DNA from: Clostridiales bacterium
GTDB taxonomy: Bacteria; Bacillota; Clostridia; Lachnospirales; Lachnospiraceae
Direction of reading: 5' to 3'
DNA: 64,000 nucleotides
Assembly (NCBI GenBank): GCA_018365455.1
Contig: JAGZJZ010000005.1
Span: 124,001-188,000, forward strand
Each line of letters begins with the position of its first letter. Within the stretch, counting starts at the first letter, position 1. Below are positions 61,175 through 64,000 of the stretch, one piece after another. The notes beneath the pieces are model-generated. The model was not told the DNA's origin. It did no database searches and saw only the letters and a program-made list of their open reading frames with translations. The translations under genes and the position numbers were made by a program.

Positions 61175-64000
61175 ATGAAACTTAAAAGAATGTTTAGAAA
61201 GGCGGCAGCCATGCTGCTTGCCATAGTCACAGCTTTTTCTGTGATACCGATCCAGAATGTATTTGCTGCAACAGGTGATGCGGCGGTGATTACATTCTCC
61301 TATACTTATGATTCTAATGGCAATGCAATGCATTACAATTCCAGCGCTGTCATCAATGGTTATACTGCCGGAGGCCAGGGAAAGTACAAATACAGGATGT
61401 TTGTGGACGGTGATACCGGCTTTTGTATCCAGCCCGGTGTTCCATTGCATACAGGGGACAACCTGAAAGAAGCATCGTCAAAAACATGGGATGCCCTTTC
61501 CAATGCCCAACAAAAAGCAGTCGGAATGGCGCTCCTGTATGGGTACCAGGGAAACAGGGGCAATCTTTCCGGTAGTGATGATGAGAAATGGCTTGCTACA
61601 CAGACGTTGGTATGGGAGTTCGTTACGGGATGCCGTGAAGCCACAGGTTCATACAAACAGACCAGCTCCACGGTGTACAACCTCCATTTCGGCTCCAATT
61701 ATCCCAATAGTGGTGCAAGGGCAGCTTATGATCAGATTGTATCCCTGCTGACGAAACATAACACGATTCCAAGCTTTATGTCCGGTTCAACAAACGGAGC
61801 CACAAAGGAATTAAAATATTCCAATGGGAAATATACGCTGACTTTAACGGATAGCAACGGCGTGTTAAGTGATTACAGCTTTTCTTCGTCTAATTCTTCC
61901 GTAAAAGTAACCAAGTCGGGGAATCGGCTGGAGATTACCTCAGTGCAGGCATTTGAGGGCAGCGTCCGCATTTCGGCAACCAGAAATAATATACCGGCAG
62001 TAAGTGAAAGTGCAAATTGATTGCTTATGGAGACGATGCTCTTCAGGATGTTGTGACCGGTGTGGAGAAGGCCAATCCAGTTAATGCCTACCTGAATGTG
62101 GAGACACCTGTCGGAACGATGAGCCTGAAAAAGACCTCGGAAGACGGAGTCGTGGGCGGCATCCAGTTTACAATTAACGGAAATAATTATAATAAGACCG
62201 TGACAACACAGGAAGATGGTACCATTACTGTCGAGGGCATGTTCCCAGGCACTTATACGGTAACTGAGGCTGGTTATGATCGGTATGAGCCTCAAAAGAG
62301 TCAAACGATTACTATTGTCGGAGGAAAGACGACGGCGGTAACGTTCGACAATAAACTGAAACGGGGAAAGCTGGAAGTGACAAAAACGTCTGAAGATGGT
62401 CTCGTAGAGGGAGTTACCTTCCGGTTATCGGGTACTTCCCTTGCAGGGCTTGCCGTAGATGAGTATGCAGTCACAGATTCATCTGGTGTAGCTAGGTTTG
62501 AAAATGTACTGATCAGTGGTACAGAGCCCTATACACTGGAAGAAACTGACACGGCAGTGCGATACGTGATTCCTGCAAACCAGATGGCGCAGATAGAATG
62601 GAATAAAGTAACAAAGTGCAGTTTTGAAAACATCCTGAAGAAGTTCCGTGTGGAAGTGAATAAAAAGGATCGCGTAACAGGCTATGCTCAGGGTGATGCA
62701 AGCCTGGCAGGAGCAGTGTATGGTTTGTATCAGGGTGATACATTGGTTGCTTCATATACAACGGATGCCGAAGGTTCCTTTATCAGTGACTATTTTATCT
62801 GTGATTCCGATTGGACGCTGAAAGAAATCAGTTCTTCGGAAGGCTATCTTTTAGACGAGTCCGTTTACACTATTCCTGCAGACCCTGGTAATTTTGAGAT
62901 AGAGCTGAATCAAATTCCTATAAATGTTACCGAGCAGGTCATCATGGGTCGCATCCGTCTGATTAAGCATATTGACAAGGAGCAGGAGGATATTGAGACC
63001 GTTAAGGAAACGGAAACTGCGAAGGATACTGAGAACACTGAGAATTCATCTGCTTTTGGTGTACAGGTAGCGGAGCTTCTCATGCTTGCAGCGGAAAGCG
63101 GCAGCGACCCTCAGAAGGATGTCAGTAGCAGCGATCCCCAGACTAAGGCTGAAACCGCAGAAGCGGAAGATAATGGTAGCAATGTAACAGAAGAATCAAA
63201 AGATACTGCAGTAAGCGACGGGAATACCCAGATGGAATCGGAGACAGAAACAGTTCCAGAGGAGTCTCAGGCACCAGATACCGAAGAAACAGTTCCTTCA
63301 GAAACAGAACCTGAAAAAGATAAATATGAAACCACCCCGATTCCGGAAGAGGATATTAAGGCACCCGGACATGAGGGCATTATTGAACAGCCGGAGGAAG
63401 GCGCCAAGTTCCAAATTTATCTTTCCAGTGCAGGCAGTTTTGACAATGCCCGCGAAGCGGAGCGTGATATCCTGACAACAGATGCAGATGGATTTGCTGT
63501 TTCCAAGGATATGCCCTACGGTAGGTACACTGTCCATCAGATCGAAGGCATGGAGGGCCAGGCATTTGTTCCGGACTTCACTGTGTACATCCGTCAAGAT
63601 GACCAGACTTATTCCTATATCCTGAACAACCTGACCCAGTCTAGTTTTATCCGTATTGAAAAACACGATGCAGAGACTGGGAAAATCATCCCTGCCGCCG
63701 GCGTTGGATTTCAGGTGCGCGACCTTTCCACGGGAGAACTGATTTCGCAGAATGTGTATTATCCGACCCCTGTTGTAATCGATACGTTTTTTACCAATGA
63801 CGAAGGCTGGCTGATGCTCCCCTGCGAGCTCCCTTATGGCTGTTATGAGCTAATAGAGGTGGAAACGTGTTACGGTTATGTTTTGAGTAGCGAACCTGTA
63901 TCCTTTCAGGTGGATGGAAGTCAGGACGTGGTGGTAGTAGAAAAACAGAATATGCCGCAGAAGGGCAAGATTCATATCACCAAGAGTGGCGAGATTTTTT
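61175..64000 (+). pseudogene. thioester/Cna_B surface adhesin gene, interrupted by a frameshift, 3' end outside window
   Basis: The first frame (61175-62020) encodes a signal peptide (about 1-31) and a TQXA thioester domain: Cys84 in GFCIQPG and Gln143 in LATQTLVW form the reactive bond. It stops at TGA (62018-62020). The frame starting near 62014 continues without a stop to base 64000 with Cna_B-type isopeptide domains (MSLKKTSEDG, YTVTEAG; LEVTKTSEDG) and an acidic Glu/Thr linker. Joining at AAA (62014-62016) gives ESAKLIAYGD, the continuous family sequence, so one A appears missing. It may be a real inactivation, phase variation or a sequence error. Confidence 0.85.

Larger units (their letters stand above)
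44341..64000. mobile_element. integrative conjugative element, left part, inserted after lysS
   Basis: From about 44.34 kb the gene content changes to excisionase-like, replication-like and type IV secretion genes, running to the window end. The boundary directly follows lysS. The right end, the integrase and the relaxase are not in view, so the total size and the exact attachment core cannot be stated. VirB4, VirD4 and the NlpC/P60-3D hydrolase identify it as a Firmicutes-type conjugation system. Confidence 0.85.

Noticed and set aside
62011..62020. Programmed -1 frameshift in the adhesin gene
   Set aside because: The sequence GCAAATT is not a slippery heptamer and I see no downstream stimulatory hairpin, so a simple one-base deletion is the better reading.
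44341..64000. Prophage
   Set aside because: No capsid, tail, portal or lysis genes; VirB4, VirD4 and channel genes show a conjugative element.

Overview
The window looks like a chromosome segment of an anaerobic, spore-forming Firmicute, most likely a Lachnospiraceae-type gut clostridium. The support is low to mid GC, strong AGGAGG ribosome sites, a spoVT homologue, a ptsH-ptsI pair, a dnaE-pfkA pair, many TTGACA-N17-TATAAT promoters, and a conjugative element of the kind common in gut Clostridia. Species cannot be read from the sequence alone.

Positions 1 to about 44.3 kb are core chromosome. In order: the tail of an unidentified gene; a DeoR-family regulator with a palindromic operator in its own promoter; a small membrane protein; the general PTS proteins HPr and enzyme I; a minus-strand sugar operon (UlaE-like 3-epimerase, a cytosolic beta-propeller protein of unknown role, an AraD/UlaF-like 4-epimerase, then a SorC-type regulator) that should move L-xylulose/L-ribulose 5-phosphate into the pentose phosphate pool; pth-mfd; a PrsA-like foldase lipoprotein; a membrane metallophosphoesterase; two membrane proteins; a small alarmone synthetase; a two-component system; spoVT; a VanY-like peptidase with a decayed partial copy beside it; nicotinate phosphoribosyltransferase; a cation efflux protein; tRNA-Gln; an acyl-ACP thioesterase; a CvfB-like S1 protein; ridA; a methyltransferase and a CPBP protein; dnaE and pfkA; a KtrA/TrkA-type protein; an rRNA/tRNA methyltransferase; a repeat-rich SleB-type hydrolase; NfeD plus an SPFH protein; argF, birA, dus, greA and lysS.

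From just after lysS (about 44.34 kb) to the end lies one side of an integrative conjugative element. It opens with a tandem TTGACAACAA pair next to the lysS stop, then excisionase-like and replication-like genes. A promoter followed at once by a terminator leads into a type IV secretion operon: VirB2-like, VirB6/TrbL-like, a two-domain cell-wall hydrolase, a VirB3/PrgI-like protein, VirB4, several unknown proteins (one with a RusA-like acidic motif) and the VirD4 coupling ATPase. Then come an S1-domain protein with an acidic SQTD-rich tail, a possible YbjN-like protein, and a thioester/Cna_B surface adhesin that is interrupted by a one-base frameshift and runs off the window. No integrase or relaxase is recognisable in the part that is visible.

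Between genes the core carries several small structured elements: a 145-bp nested palindrome after mfd, modular extragenic repeats, a 23-bp repeat found twice, and two hairpins (before spoVT and vanY) that would bury the ribosome-binding site. These, with the frameshifted adhesin, the attenuated conjugation operon and the unknown genes of the element, are the best leads.
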